Below are positions 44,311 through 53,453 of a DNA stretch of 64,000 nt, piece after piece. The notes under the pieces were generated by a model, which was given only the letters and a program-made list of their open reading frames with translations, did not search any database and was not told the DNA's origin. The position numbers were made by a program, and so were the translations under genes. Position 1 is the first letter of the stretch. Each line of letters opens with the position of its first letter. This DNA is from Crateriforma spongiae (GTDB taxonomy: Bacteria > Planctomycetota > Planctomycetia > Pirellulales > Pirellulaceae). Where the stretch lies: contig NZ_JAAXMS010000001.1 of the NCBI RefSeq assembly GCF_012290005.1, forward strand, positions 806,001-870,000. The letters run 5' to 3'.

Positions 44311-46638
44311 ATGTCATCGTTTCAACGTCGTGATGTCCTGAAGATCTTCGGTGCCGGTACCGCCACGGCCGGCGCAACGCGTTCGTTCGCCCAGCAGGCA
44401 TCCAACACATTGGACCTGCGGGTCACCCACCAGTCCGGCTGGAATGAGTGTTTTGATCGAGTGTTTCTGGGCGGGGACTATTGGGCCAACCCAATGGAAG
44501 ATTGGCGAATCGTCGATGGCATGGCGGAATGTCAGTCATCGGCCGGCAATCGAAACATCCATTTGCTGACCCATCAATTGACCAAGGCCGACCAGCCCTT
44601 TGCCGTGTCAGTGAATGTGCGACGGGTCGAGAGCGGAAAGAGCGATGCCGGCGTCGGGATTCGAATCGGAATCCGCAGCGAATTGAATGATTATCGAAGC
44701 AACCTGTTTGCGCGCAGCGGCATCAACGTTGGAATCGTCGGCGATCAATTGCAGATCGGCCGCAAGTCAGTCCCCGTCCAGTCCGATCTGGATGCCGGTA
44801 ACGTCACGTTGCACCTGAGCGGAGTTCCCGATGACCATCAAGTGCGTTTGACTCTGACCGCAACCGATACCAATGACAAAGTGCTGGCAAAAGTAACGTC
44901 GAAGGTGGCTGCCGATGCTGTGCAAGGCAACGTGGCCCTTGTCAATAATTTCAAAGCTCAAGTGAAGTCGGGACAAGGCGGGAGGTATCGATTCGGCGAT
45001 TGGACCGTCGCCGGCGACGCCTTCACAGTCACCCCCGAAAATCAGTTTGGTCCCATTCTGTGGACGATGTATTCGCTTAGTGATTCTCGCGGCGACGAGG
45101 GTTTTGTGTTGAAGCTTTCCGCATTGACCGGACCGCTGGGCAAAGAAGATTCGGATCAAATTCAGTTGCGGGTCCGACGCAACGGCGAAGCCTGGGAATC
45201 GATGGGCACGGCCACCTTGGATCACGATGCGTGGACCGCAACCTTCCGGCTTCCCAATTGGGATCAGAAACGGCCGGCCGACTATGAGGTGGTGTATCAG
45301 GAAAGACAAAAGAGCGGATCGCCCGTGACGCATCGCTGGAGCGGCAAGATCAAGCAAAATCCAACAGGCCGACCTCTGCGGATGGCGGGCCTGACCTGCC
45401 AAAACGACTACGCGTTTCCTTATGCACCGGTCTGTGAAAACCTGATGAGGTTGGACCCGGATTTGCTGTATTTCTCTGGCGATCAGCTCTACGAAGGTCA
45501 CGGTGGATACGGTTTGATTCGCGAACCTGCCGAGCCTGCCATCTTGAACTACTTGCGTAAGTTCTATCAGCACGGACTGGCATTTCGTCACGCGATGAAA
45601 GATCGCCCAACGTTGTGTATCCCGGACGATCACGACGTGTTCCAGGGCAATATCTGGGGCGAAGGTGGCAAACCGATGGACATCGATGCCGGTGGAACGT
45701 CGTCCAATGGTGGCTACCGCGAACCGGCTCGGATGGTCAACGTGGTTCATCGAACGAATGCGTCGCATCATCCCGATTTCTATGACCCCACACCCGTCTT
45801 GCAAGACATTAGTGTGTATTACGGGGACATGGTTTACGGCGACGTTAGTTTTGCGGTGGTGGCCGACCGGCAATGGAAAAGCGGTCCTCAGAATGTGGAT
45901 ACCGGCAGCGGACGCGCCGATCACTTGGCTGATCGCTCGGTGGATCCGAAAACCTTGGACAAGCCGGGCTTGATCTTCCTGGGACAGCGACAAGAGGACT
46001 TTTTGCGGCAGTGGACCAAGGACTGGCGTGGTCATGCGATGAAGGTGTTGCTGACCCAAACCGTGTTTGCCGGTGTGGCAACCCACCACGGTGGATACGA
46101 CGGATATCTGGTCGCCGACTTGGACTGTGGTGGTTGGCCGCAAACGCCTCGTGACCGTGCAATTGAAATTGCACGCGAAGGCATGCCGTTGCACGTCAAC
46201 GGTGACCAGCACCTGACGACATTGGTTCAGTACGGTGTTGAAAAGCAACGCGACAGTTTCTGGTCGTTCTGTACGCCGGCGATTGCGGCGAGCTATCCGC
46301 GTTGGTGGCGTCCGGATGAAATGGGAATGCCTCACCAAAATCGACCACAACACGGCCGGGAAAACACCGGTGAGTACGTCGATGGTCTGGGCAATAAAGC
46401 TTATGTGTATGCCGTCGGAAATCCGGAAGTCGGCACGAAGAAGAATCGCTACGAAAAAGCGCATCAAAAGGGCAGCGGTTTCGGCATGATCACGATCGAT
46501 ACGAAGGCCAAAACCTATACCTTGGAATCGTTTCGGTTCATGGTCGATGCGACCGATGGGAATCCGGATAACCAGTTTCCTGGTTGGCCCGTGACCATCC
46601 ATCAATCTGAAAATGCCGGGGACAACCGCCTGGGCTGA
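44311..46638 (+). CDS. PhoD-like phosphatase/phosphodiesterase with Tat signal
   Basis: The 775-residue protein begins with a twin-arginine signal (SSFQRRDVLKIFGAGTATAG, then RSFAQQ). A beta-rich N-terminal half of about 370 residues resembles a concanavalin-like sandwich (DYWANPMEDWRIVDGMAECQ, RYRFGDWTVAGDAF). The C-terminal half is the PhoD-type metallophosphatase: LYFSGDQLYEGHGG, CIPDDHDVFQGNIWGEGG, VFAGVATHHGGYDGYLVADLD and HVNGDQHLTTLVQYG supply metal ligands. PhoD enzymes hydrolyse phosphodiesters and monoesters, often with Ca and Fe. The fusion of a sandwich domain ahead of PhoD suggests binding to a polymer substrate. Start ATG 44311 puts the RR pair at residues 6-7; TTG 44275 in frame is less likely. 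Confidence 0.85.
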   Translation: MSSFQRRDVLKIFGAGTATAGATRSFAQQASNTLDLRVTHQSGWNECFDRVFLGGDYWANPMEDWRIVDGMAECQSSAGNRNIHLLTHQLTKADQPFAVSVNVRRVESGKSDAGVGIRIGIRSELNDYRSNLFARSGINVGIVGDQLQIGRKSVPVQSDLDAGNVTLHLSGVPDDHQVRLTLTATDTNDKVLAKVTSKVAADAVQGNVALVNNFKAQVKSGQGGRYRFGDWTVAGDAFTVTPENQFGPILWTMYSLSDSRGDEGFVLKLSALTGPLGKEDSDQIQLRVRRNGEAWESMGTATLDHDAWTATFRLPNWDQKRPADYEVVYQERQKSGSPVTHRWSGKIKQNPTGRPLRMAGLTCQNDYAFPYAPVCENLMRLDPDLLYFSGDQLYEGHGGYGLIREPAEPAILNYLRKFYQHGLAFRHAMKDRPTLCIPDDHDVFQGNIWGEGGKPMDIDAGGTSSNGGYREPARMVNVVHRTNASHHPDFYDPTPVLQDISVYYGDMVYGDVSFAVVADRQWKSGPQNVDTGSGRADHLADRSVDPKTLDKPGLIFLGQRQEDFLRQWTKDWRGHAMKVLLTQTVFAGVATHHGGYDGYLVADLDCGGWPQTPRDRAIEIAREGMPLHVNGDQHLTTLVQYGVEKQRDSFWSFCTPAIAASYPRWWRPDEMGMPHQNRPQHGRENTGEYVDGLGNKAYVYAVGNPEVGTKKNRYEKAHQKGSGFGMITIDTKAKTYTLESFRFMVDATDGNPDNQFPGWPVTIHQSENAGDNRLG

Positions 46639-46658
46639 TGGGTGACATCGCGTCTGGA

Positions 46659-46685
46659 TGCCGGCCGTGCCTTTGCCGGCCGGCA
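46659..46685. terminator. hairpin between convergent PhoD-like and DUF2786 genes
   Basis: TGCCGGCC (46659-46666) and GGCCGGCA (46678-46685) make a perfect 8-bp stem with an 11-base loop in the 106-base space between two converging stops. There is no T-run. A bidirectional terminator role is plausible but unproven. Confidence 0.4.
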
Positions 46686-46744
46686 ATCGCGGCGGTGCTG
46701 GTCACGGCGGTGGACCTTGCAAGGGGGTGGCGGCGATCGTGGAT

Positions 46745-47926
46745 TTAGTTACCGATCCGCTTCCGTCCGTTTTCGCCGCGAACATCGTGCTGGGAACCAT
46801 GCACTTCACCACGACGGGCCGCATCAGGGTCGTGGTCGAATCGGCCGCTGCTGCGTGTCGTGACCAGCCGAATGCCGCATTCGACGTTTAGCCATTCTTC
46901 CGCCAAACGCTGGGTGGATAGAACGCGGGCCTGGATCAGCGACCGATCATTCGCCTCGGTCTGATTGGATTTGAAATCGGTCTCTGCGGTCGGCAGGCCC
47001 AACACGTAGCCCTCGCAATACGAAGCACCGCTGCCGCGACTGTGGCCGCCGTAGCGAATGCGTGCCGATGTCGCGATGGTCAGCAGCAATTCACGAAACA
47101 ACTGGATGCAGTGTTCGACGTCATCCAGCGGACCATAAAACCAGAACAGCGTGCGGTGTCCCTTCGTGTTGACGTACCAAAGGACCATGGGAAAGACCTG
47201 CTCGGTCAAATAGTGTGCCAAGTCCTTTTCCCACCGACAGGCTCTTCGGCCGTTGACCGGGCACGCCATGCGGGTCAAAGCCAAGTTGTCGGTGTCATCC
47301 CGGATGGTCAGGTCTTCGCGAGAAAGGTTGTGACGCAGCATCAAGTTCTGCATCATCCGCAATGCATTGCGTTTTTCACCCTCGGTGCTGGCGTCGTTAC
47401 TGGCGGTGTTGTCCAACGCTCGGATGCGATTCAGGATTTTGTCAAACTCATCCTGGTGGGCGCGGGCGTGTTGGGTTCGTCGCCGGTTTCGCGACACCGC
47501 GGGCATCGTCGCATCATGTGAATCCGACGGTGGCGGCGTCCAGAATGCAAGGATCTGGTATTCGTCGTCGACGGGATTCCAGGTGTCGTAGACGGTGTGG
47601 TCGATCACCGTTGTCCAGTGTCTTCCTTTGCCGGTTCTGCGATTCTGAGAGTCCACAATGACCACGCCTTGCGGCAGTTCATCCCACGGGACGTCATGGG
47701 CAAGCAGGCGTTTCCAACCGGCTCTTTTCAGATAGGGTTCCGCCAAATAGATCGGGACGCCATCACGCGGCGATGATTGGTTGGCATCGAACAGTTCGCG
47801 ATAGACGCGGCCATAGGACCAACCGGTCGCGATGGCGATCGACCGCGTGACACAGTCGCCCGCGATTCCGACGAAGCCGCTGGACGCGCGGCCACCGTCG
47901 TCCCAGATCCACTGCACGTCATGCAT
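46745..47926 (-). CDS. papain-like N-terminal domain fused to DUF2786 domain
   Basis: From ATG 47926 the protein is 393 aa. The N-terminal 130 residues look like a papain-like cysteine-peptidase fold: GDCVTRSIAIATGWSYGRVYREL places Cys25 at a helix start, and GRHWTTVIDHTVYDTWNP gives His103 and Asp114. Similar GDCVTRA... segments occur in phage and plasmid proteins. Residues of about 159-206 match DUF2786 (DEFDKILNRIRALDNTASND...ALRMMQNLMLRHNLSREDL). A further alpha/beta region with RYGGHSRGSGASYCEGYVLG follows. A TTG at 47965 would add 13 residues. It lies 114 bases downstream of the response-regulator gene on the same strand. Catalysis is inferred, not shown; its biological role is unknown. 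Confidence 0.72.
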   Translation of the reverse strand: MHDVQWIWDDGGRASSGFVGIAGDCVTRSIAIATGWSYGRVYRELFDANQSSPRDGVPIYLAEPYLKRAGWKRLLAHDVPWDELPQGVVIVDSQNRRTGKGRHWTTVIDHTVYDTWNPVDDEYQILAFWTPPPSDSHDATMPAVSRNRRRTQHARAHQDEFDKILNRIRALDNTASNDASTEGEKRNALRMMQNLMLRHNLSREDLTIRDDTDNLALTRMACPVNGRRACRWEKDLAHYLTEQVFPMVLWYVNTKGHRTLFWFYGPLDDVEHCIQLFRELLLTIATSARIRYGGHSRGSGASYCEGYVLGLPTAETDFKSNQTEANDRSLIQARVLSTQRLAEEWLNVECGIRLVTTRSSGRFDHDPDAARRGEVHGSQHDVRGENGRKRIGN

Positions 47927-48040
47927 CCTTTTCGAAAGCGAGGCACTGATCGGTTGGAACGACAAATCGCCGATGCGGTTTCGAACGCCCCGGCGATGTT
48001 CAGTGGACTGTCAAAGGATTGGTTGGCTGGAAACCGCGGA

Positions 48041-48697
48041 CTATTCCACTGCTTCTTCGCCGGCGATTGCATCGTCGGCGTCCAACATGTCTTCTGCATC
48101 GGGGACCGAGGGATCCTCCGGTGCACGCTTGCGCAACTTTCGCTGTAGCGACCGGCGGTGGATTCCCAGACGTCGTGCCGCTTCGCTGATGTTGCCATCG
48201 CAGTCGGCCAAGACCCGATGGATGTGTTCCCATTCGTTTCGCGCAAGCGAGGGCGCAGGAAACGCAACGGCACCGTCGGGAACCGTTTGTTCGTCACCAC
48301 GCAGGAATGCGGCAAGAATGTCGTCGGCGTCCGCGGGCTTGCTAAGGAAATTCACCGCACCGGAGCGAATGGCGTCGATCGATGCCGGAATGCTGCCGAA
48401 ACCGGACAAGATGATGATCCGCGTGTCTTCCTTGAATTCCAGCAACTTGCGTAGCAATTCCAGACCGTTGCGGCCCGGCATTCGCAAGTCCAAGACCGCA
48501 AGGTCAGTGGGACGTTGCTTAAAAACTTCGACGGCCTCGTCGTAGTTCCCGGCCGTTTCGACACGGAAACCACGCTGTTGCATCGCCATTGCCAAGCGGT
48601 CCCGCAGCACGAACGTGTCGTCGACCAGCAAAATACTTTCGGCTTGAACGTCGCTGGTGGTGTAGATGGGGCCCGGTTCTGAATCTCGATCGTTCAT
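48041..48697 (-). CDS. RegA/PrrA-type response regulator
   Basis: The 218-residue protein has a receiver domain (LLVDDTFVLRDRLAMAM; phosphoacceptor Asp70 in AVLDLRMPG; Lys120 in FLSKPAD) and a C-terminal Fis-type helix-turn-helix (DGNISEAARRLGIHRRSLQRKLRKR, about 167-191). This two-domain layout with the GIHRRSLQRKLRK motif is the hallmark of RegA/PrrA/ActR redox regulators. The start at ATG 48697 is supported by AGGAAAGGAA just upstream; the longer frame to 48883 would overlap the kinase gene. The acidic tail (EDPSVPDAEDMLDADDAIAG) is longer than in proteobacterial RegA. It lies 133 bases downstream of its likely cognate kinase. Confidence 0.92.
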   Translation of the reverse strand: MNDRDSEPGPIYTTSDVQAESILLVDDTFVLRDRLAMAMQQRGFRVETAGNYDEAVEVFKQRPTDLAVLDLRMPGRNGLELLRKLLEFKEDTRIIILSGFGSIPASIDAIRSGAVNFLSKPADADDILAAFLRGDEQTVPDGAVAFPAPSLARNEWEHIHRVLADCDGNISEAARRLGIHRRSLQRKLRKRAPEDPSVPDAEDMLDADDAIAGEEAVE

Positions 48698-48830
48698 CGT
48701 TCCTTTCCTGGTACTGCGAGACATGCGACCAAGTCTCAAGTGTAACCCGATTGTGACATTTTGTTTGCATCCCGTCGCCCCGTTTCGCCACAGTTGGGCA
48801 CGATTTAAAGGGCACCTGTGACAATATGGG

Positions 48831-50243
48831 TCAGTTCGCCGGTGGGCGGATGGGCAAAATGATCCGTGCCGTCGTTCCGACACCGGGCGTCGAGTCCATT
48901 TTCAGTTGACCACCTAGCTTTTTCACAACGTTTCGCGTCAAAAAAATGCCCAGTCCGATCCCGCGACCCGGATCTTTGGTGGTGTAGAAAGGATTACCGA
49001 TCCGTTCTAAAACGTCTTCGCTCATGCCGCATCCGGAATCGGTCACGATCAGTTGCAACACGCCATCGTCGACACGGGTCTCCAAGACAACGTTTTTGTC
49101 GCGGTCACTTGCGTCCAAACCGTTGTGGATCAAGTTTCGAATCGCTTGAGCCACCGCTTCCTGAGGCACCCACAGCGGTCGGTCTTCGATTTCCGGTGCG
49201 GCGTCGATCACATCCACGCGATGCGGTTGGCGGACGCCATCAAGGGCGACGTCAATCAATTCGCCGACGGTGGTTTCGTCCCAACGACCTGTCGTTGAAT
49301 CACCCGATGCAGCACGCATTCGCTGCAGAATTTGTCGGCAGTGTTCCAGCTGTCCGTCGATCAGCTGCAAGTCTTCTTCCACTGATGCGGGCTTCTCGAT
49401 TCCATCCAAGTGGCGGAACAATTCACGAACGATGACATCAATGGTGGATAACGGCGTGGCCAGTTCGTGTGCCGCGCCGGCGGCCAACGTCGTCAAACCT
49501 TCCAGTTGTCGATTGGCTGCTTCGGTGGCTTGTGCTTCCAACAACTGCGTTTCACGCATTCGCAGTTCGCCGGAGGTGCGGGTGACGAAGTACGTGATGA
49601 CGGCCGAACACGCGGTGAAAGCGATCATCTGGCCCAGTCGATGAATGTTGCTTGCCGCGTCGATGTTGGTGTCAAGCAGTTCCGGCAGCGCGGTGGAAAA
49701 CACCAACAGAAACGCGAAACCGACCACCGCGACGACCGTCAATGTCCATGCGCGATACGGCCGCAGCATCACGCCACCGACCGACAAGTTGACCAAGTAG
49801 AAAAAGCAAAACGGATTCTGAGTGCCACCGGTCAGGTGCAACATGGCAGTCAACGTCACGAGGTCCAGCAGCATCAACACCCAAGCGATCCATCCCGCGG
49901 ACTTGCTGGCATCGTCGTCGATGTCCACAAGTAAAGACGACGGGTCGTCGGTCGAATTCGCCAGCCGGCCGACAGGTCCCTTCATGCCAATGGCTTCGGG
50001 GCGACTTAATTCATCCGATGGCTCAACCGTCGCGGCGGGTTTCTTGCGTGTCAGCCACAACGCATAAATGACGTTCGTCGTGGCGGTCAATGCGACCAGG
50101 CCCAACAGCGGCAGGTACGCCACATCAAGGTCGGCCAAGACCCAAACGGCAAAGATCGTCACCAGCTGGCCGACCACCGCCGCCGAACGCAACAGCAACA
50201 ACCATGTGGATGAACCCAAACGGGCACGTTGCATCAACGGCAT
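48831..50243 (-). CDS. RegB/PrrB-type redox-sensing histidine kinase
   Basis: The 470-residue membrane kinase has several hydrophobic segments (about 12-36, 43-63, 117-138, 146-180, 203-221). It keeps the RegB heptapeptide GGTQNPF (139-145), the ubiquinone-interacting GGxxNPF signature in the membrane domain. It has the H-box AAHELATPLSTI with His259, and the conserved cytoplasmic cysteine at Cys302 in LEHCRQILQRM, equivalent in position to the redox-active Cys of Rhodobacter RegB. The ATP-binding domain includes NLIHNGLDASD, DSGCGM and GRGIGLGIFLTRNVV. RegB controls photosynthesis, respiration and carbon or nitrogen fixation genes in proteobacteria. The targets here are unknown. It is followed by the RegA-like regulator. 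Confidence 0.92.
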   Translation of the reverse strand: MPLMQRARLGSSTWLLLLRSAAVVGQLVTIFAVWVLADLDVAYLPLLGLVALTATTNVIYALWLTRKKPAATVEPSDELSRPEAIGMKGPVGRLANSTDDPSSLLVDIDDDASKSAGWIAWVLMLLDLVTLTAMLHLTGGTQNPFCFFYLVNLSVGGVMLRPYRAWTLTVVAVVGFAFLLVFSTALPELLDTNIDAASNIHRLGQMIAFTACSAVITYFVTRTSGELRMRETQLLEAQATEAANRQLEGLTTLAAGAAHELATPLSTIDVIVRELFRHLDGIEKPASVEEDLQLIDGQLEHCRQILQRMRAASGDSTTGRWDETTVGELIDVALDGVRQPHRVDVIDAAPEIEDRPLWVPQEAVAQAIRNLIHNGLDASDRDKNVVLETRVDDGVLQLIVTDSGCGMSEDVLERIGNPFYTTKDPGRGIGLGIFLTRNVVKKLGGQLKMDSTPGVGTTARIILPIRPPAN

Positions 50244-50397
50244 AGCGGCATTCCCGCGGCTACAAGAGGATCAAACAAGGCTTCGGTGATTCGCGACGAA
50301 CTGATTCGATCGCCATGGACGACGAACTTGTTCGCGATCGGCCACCGCCAGTCGGTTTCGGCAGGTCGACCAAAGTCACCGAGATGCGGTGATTGAA

Positions 50398-51141
50398 TCA
50401 GCGGGATTGGCGTCGTGCAAGCTCATCACGCAGACGGGCCGCCAATTCATACTCTTCCTGTTGAATGGCGGCATCCAGGCGTTCGCTAAGCGTTTGGCCG
50501 ACTTCGTACTCGTTTCGCAACGATTCGCGTAGTTCGGTCAAGCGGACGACCAGCTCGTCTTCTTCAAAATGTTCTTCGGCATCGTGCTGAATAAAAAACT
50601 GACGCATCGTTTCCAAGCCGCGATTGATCGCTTGCACGGCTTCTTCGGCGCTGTTTTCTTCCAATTCACCCAGCGCTTCGGCCTGGGTCCGGTGGAACAA
50701 AACGAATGGTCGGTACTGTTCGTGCGATCCCGTCCATTCTTCATCCGGGCTCATCACCGACGACAGGTCCATCAGCCGCAAGGTGTGATTCGCGTCCATG
50801 ACCGCGCGGTGGTAATACTGCAGCCGCAACCAGCACAAACGCCGATGATAAAACTGCATGAATTCACGGTCGACTTCGGCGCATTCATCATCCGTCAGCA
50901 CACGGTCCGGGGCTTCCAGATGTTCCAGTTGCAAATGGTCCAGATAGGTGTCGGATCCTTCAACCTTTGAACCATCCGGACGGCCGGCGGTTTCCAGTTG
51001 CAGAATGCCCATGTCCAGCCGCATTTGAATCACGTCGCGGCCGTCTTTGCCTTTAACCAATCGGACGTTCAGATTCGACGGATCATAGGCCCACTTGGAC
51101 AACAGGTCGTCGATATGCATTGAACGTTTCATCGATTCCAT
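50398..51141 (-). CDS. UvrB/UvrC-motif protein
   Basis: The 247-residue cytoplasmic protein ends in a UvrB/UvrC interaction motif (LSERLDAAIQQEEYELAARLRDELARR), the short helical hairpin by which UvrB and UvrC, and McsA-like adaptors, contact partners. The N-terminal domain (IDDLLSKWAYDPSNLNVRLVKGKDGRDVIQMRLDMGILQLE) is conserved in planctomycetes and has a beta-hairpin look. The middle is helical (DREFMQFYHRRLCWLRLQYYHRAV). There are no McsA zinc cysteines. Starts at 51141, 51132 and 51120 (MHIDDLLSKW) are all feasible; the longest is given. It lies downstream of arfB on the same strand. A role in repair or proteolysis cannot be chosen from sequence. Confidence 0.78.
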   Translation of the reverse strand: MESMKRSMHIDDLLSKWAYDPSNLNVRLVKGKDGRDVIQMRLDMGILQLETAGRPDGSKVEGSDTYLDHLQLEHLEAPDRVLTDDECAEVDREFMQFYHRRLCWLRLQYYHRAVMDANHTLRLMDLSSVMSPDEEWTGSHEQYRPFVLFHRTQAEALGELEENSAEEAVQAINRGLETMRQFFIQHDAEEHFEEDELVVRLTELRESLRNEYEVGQTLSERLDAAIQQEEYELAARLRDELARRQSR

Positions 51142-51258
51142 CGGTCTGGCTGGACGAGAGAAACCGGCCGCTGCGCCCCGGCCGATCGATCGGCCCTCGG
51201 CCTGAGCTCTACTATAGCAGCGACAATTTTGACGAGAAGCATTGAATCCGATTCCGCA

Positions 51259-51687
51259 TCAGTCGCGCGGGATGGGCGACCGGCGAAGCTGTTTTTTTTG
51301 GCTGTGCTGTTTTTTCTTTTTCAATCGTTTTTTGTTGCTTGAACGACTGGGGCGGGTCGCCTTGCGTGGTTTCGGCGGCCACTGGCATTCCAGCAACAGA
51401 TCGACCAAGCGTTGCCGGACGTCCGCTAGATTACTGGGCTGATCGCGAAAACGGTCACTATGCAGCACCAAATCACCGTCACGGGTGATACGGTTACTTT
51501 GACGGGCCATGAACCGGCGTTTCCAATCCTCCGGCATCGCATCGCATTGCCCGGGAGACCACCGCAATGTGACCCGGGAATTGACTTTGTTGACGTTCTG
51601 CCCGCCAGGGCCACTGCTTCGCGAATGCGAAATCTGGATCGATTCCGCCGGCAACGTTAAACGTCGATTGACGACCAAATCGCTCAC
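51259..51687 (-). CDS. arfB: alternative ribosome-rescue factor B
   Basis: ArfB (YaeJ) is a codon-independent peptidyl-tRNA hydrolase that frees stalled ribosomes. The 142-residue protein carries the release-factor motif SSGPGGQNVNKVNSRV (GGQ for peptidyl-tRNA hydrolysis) and a C-terminal tail rich in Lys/Arg (SNKKRLKKKKQHSQKKQLRR) that enters the empty mRNA channel. I place the start at GTG 51687, preceded by GGGAG with 7-base spacing. The longer frame begins at TTG 51729 and has no Shine-Dalgarno. The start is divergent from, and close to, the reading frame of the plus-strand PQQ-type protein. Family assignment is secure. Confidence 0.93.
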   Translation of the reverse strand: MSDLVVNRRLTLPAESIQISHSRSSGPGGQNVNKVNSRVTLRWSPGQCDAMPEDWKRRFMARQSNRITRDGDLVLHSDRFRDQPSNLADVRQRLVDLLLECQWPPKPRKATRPSRSSNKKRLKKKKQHSQKKQLRRSPIPRD

Positions 51688-52008
51688 TGACACTCTCCCA
51701 CCGATTCGATCGGCGACACCATGAACCAAAAAAAATTTCCAGCGTTCTTGTTTGCTTCGCCGCCCCGACGATGCCGGTCGTCGGTAGGGGGACGCTTCCT
51801 ACCATCGGCCGAATCAACGGTCCACGCAAGCCTTATGCCGAAACATTGCTTCGCGAATCATCGCGTGTCCAAAGAACGTGTGCGCGGCGGCCTTCGGCTG
51901 ACCTTCACGCCGCCCGGCCGACGGCGACACCTGCCGGAAACCGCCAACTCGAGTGCGCCCGCGGTGCAACAGTGCTGCCTGGTCGCCCCAAAGGTGATTG
52001 CACATTGG

Positions 52009-53403
52009 ATGATCGCCCTGGCACTGGTCGTCGTGACGGCCGGTCGGTCGGCGGCAGATTGGCCGCGGTTTCTGGGGCCGCACTTCGATGGCACCGTCCA
52101 CGACGCGGATTTGATCCAAACCGCCGATCGAGTCGACTGGAACGGCAAGCCTTCGGTCACCTGGTCGTTGCCGGTTGGCGAAGGCTACGGCATCGGTGTC
52201 ACCGCGGCCGATCGATACTATCACTTTGATGCGGCACCCGATTCCAACGACCCCCGCGCCTTTGGACGCCGGTCATCGATCACGGAACGACTGCGATGTG
52301 TCGATCTAGTATCGGGACAGGTCATCTGGACCCAACAAAACGAATGTCGATACCAAGACTTGTACGGGTACGAAGCCGGACCGCGATCGAGTCCCACCGT
52401 GCACCAAGACAGTGTCTATACACTTGGGGTTCGCGGTCGCCTGACTTGTCGATCGCTACGCGACGGCACTGAACGATGGGCGGTGGAAACCGTTGATCAA
52501 TTCGCTGTGGTCCAGAATTTTTTCGGCGTCGGATCGGCTCCTCTGGTCATCGGTGATTTGGTCATCGTCATGGTGGGCGGCAGCCCCGACGAAGACCAAG
52601 AAGTTCCACCGGGACAGTTGAACCGCGTCAGCCCGAATGGCACCGGCTTGGTTGCTTTCGATCGAAACACAGGTCAAGTGCAGTGGCAAACCGTTGACGA
52701 TCTGGCCAGCTACAGCAGTCCACGTCCGATTCAGATCGACGACAAAGCGTGTGTCTTGTTGTTGGCCCGCGATCACTTGTGGTGTGTCGACGCAAAGGCC
52801 GGGACGACCCTTTGGAAGTTCCATCACCGGTCGGACTTGCTGGAAAGCGTCAATGCCATGACTCCCGTGGTCGACGGATCAAAGGTGTTCATCAGCGAGT
52901 GCTATGAAGTGGGAAGTGTGTTGCTGGATGTGGATTCATCCGAATTACCAACCGTCGTTTGGCAAGACCCGCGTCGCGATCGTCGACGTATGGCGATGCG
53001 CAGCCACTGGGCGACGCCGGTTTTGGTCAATGGTTACCTTTACGGCTGTAGTGGCCGAAACGCCCCGGACAGCGATTTTCGTTGTGTGGACCTGATGACG
53101 GGTACCGTCAAATGGACTGGATTGGAACGCCGACGCAGCAGCGTGACCGCGGTGGGGGACCATTTGTTGATTTTGGAGGAACGCGGCACACTTCACATCG
53201 CAAAGGCCGAACCCGAAGCACTGTCGATTCAGGCTTCGCATGATCTGTCCACTGAAGAAGCCTTTGCGAACGGCGACGCAAAGTCAGCACTTCGGTACCC
53301 CTGTTGGTCCGCGCCCCTGTGGGTGTCCGTCCCCGATCGTACGCCGCAAATACTGGTCCGTGGCGATCAAACGGTCCTGTGTTTGCAATTCCCGATGAAG
53401 TGA
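52009..53403 (+). CDS. secreted PQQ-type beta-propeller protein
   Basis: This is an exported propeller protein with a signal peptide (MIALALVVVTAGRSAA-DW) if started at ATG 52009, giving 464 aa. Blades carry the PQQ-like repeat pattern, e.g. RCVDLVSGQVIWTQQNE, GLVAFDRNTGQVQWQTV, LWCVDAKAGTTLWKFHH and RCVDLMTGTVKWTG. The first strand DWPRFLGPHFDGT is typical of planctomycete outer-membrane-assembly-like (BamB-like) PQQ proteins. The frame is open from 51721, but the extra 96 residues are basic, low in hydrophobicity and contain no signal, so the downstream start is preferred; GTG 51994 is another option. Real dehydrogenase activity is unlikely, as quinoprotein catalytic residues are not evident. 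It is convergent with a second, much larger propeller protein. Confidence 0.8.
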   Translation: MIALALVVVTAGRSAADWPRFLGPHFDGTVHDADLIQTADRVDWNGKPSVTWSLPVGEGYGIGVTAADRYYHFDAAPDSNDPRAFGRRSSITERLRCVDLVSGQVIWTQQNECRYQDLYGYEAGPRSSPTVHQDSVYTLGVRGRLTCRSLRDGTERWAVETVDQFAVVQNFFGVGSAPLVIGDLVIVMVGGSPDEDQEVPPGQLNRVSPNGTGLVAFDRNTGQVQWQTVDDLASYSSPRPIQIDDKACVLLLARDHLWCVDAKAGTTLWKFHHRSDLLESVNAMTPVVDGSKVFISECYEVGSVLLDVDSSELPTVVWQDPRRDRRRMAMRSHWATPVLVNGYLYGCSGRNAPDSDFRCVDLMTGTVKWTGLERRRSSVTAVGDHLLILEERGTLHIAKAEPEALSIQASHDLSTEEAFANGDAKSALRYPCWSAPLWVSVPDRTPQILVRGDQTVLCLQFPMK

Positions 53404-53453
53404 TAACGGGACCGATGAGGCATTGTCCAAGTTGGCCCAGCGGACCCGGAGTC

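Noticed and set aside
44767-46686. 639-residue open frame on the minus strand
   Set aside because: Entirely antisense to the PhoD-like gene; no signal, family motif or Shine-Dalgarno. Long antisense frames are expected at this GC content.
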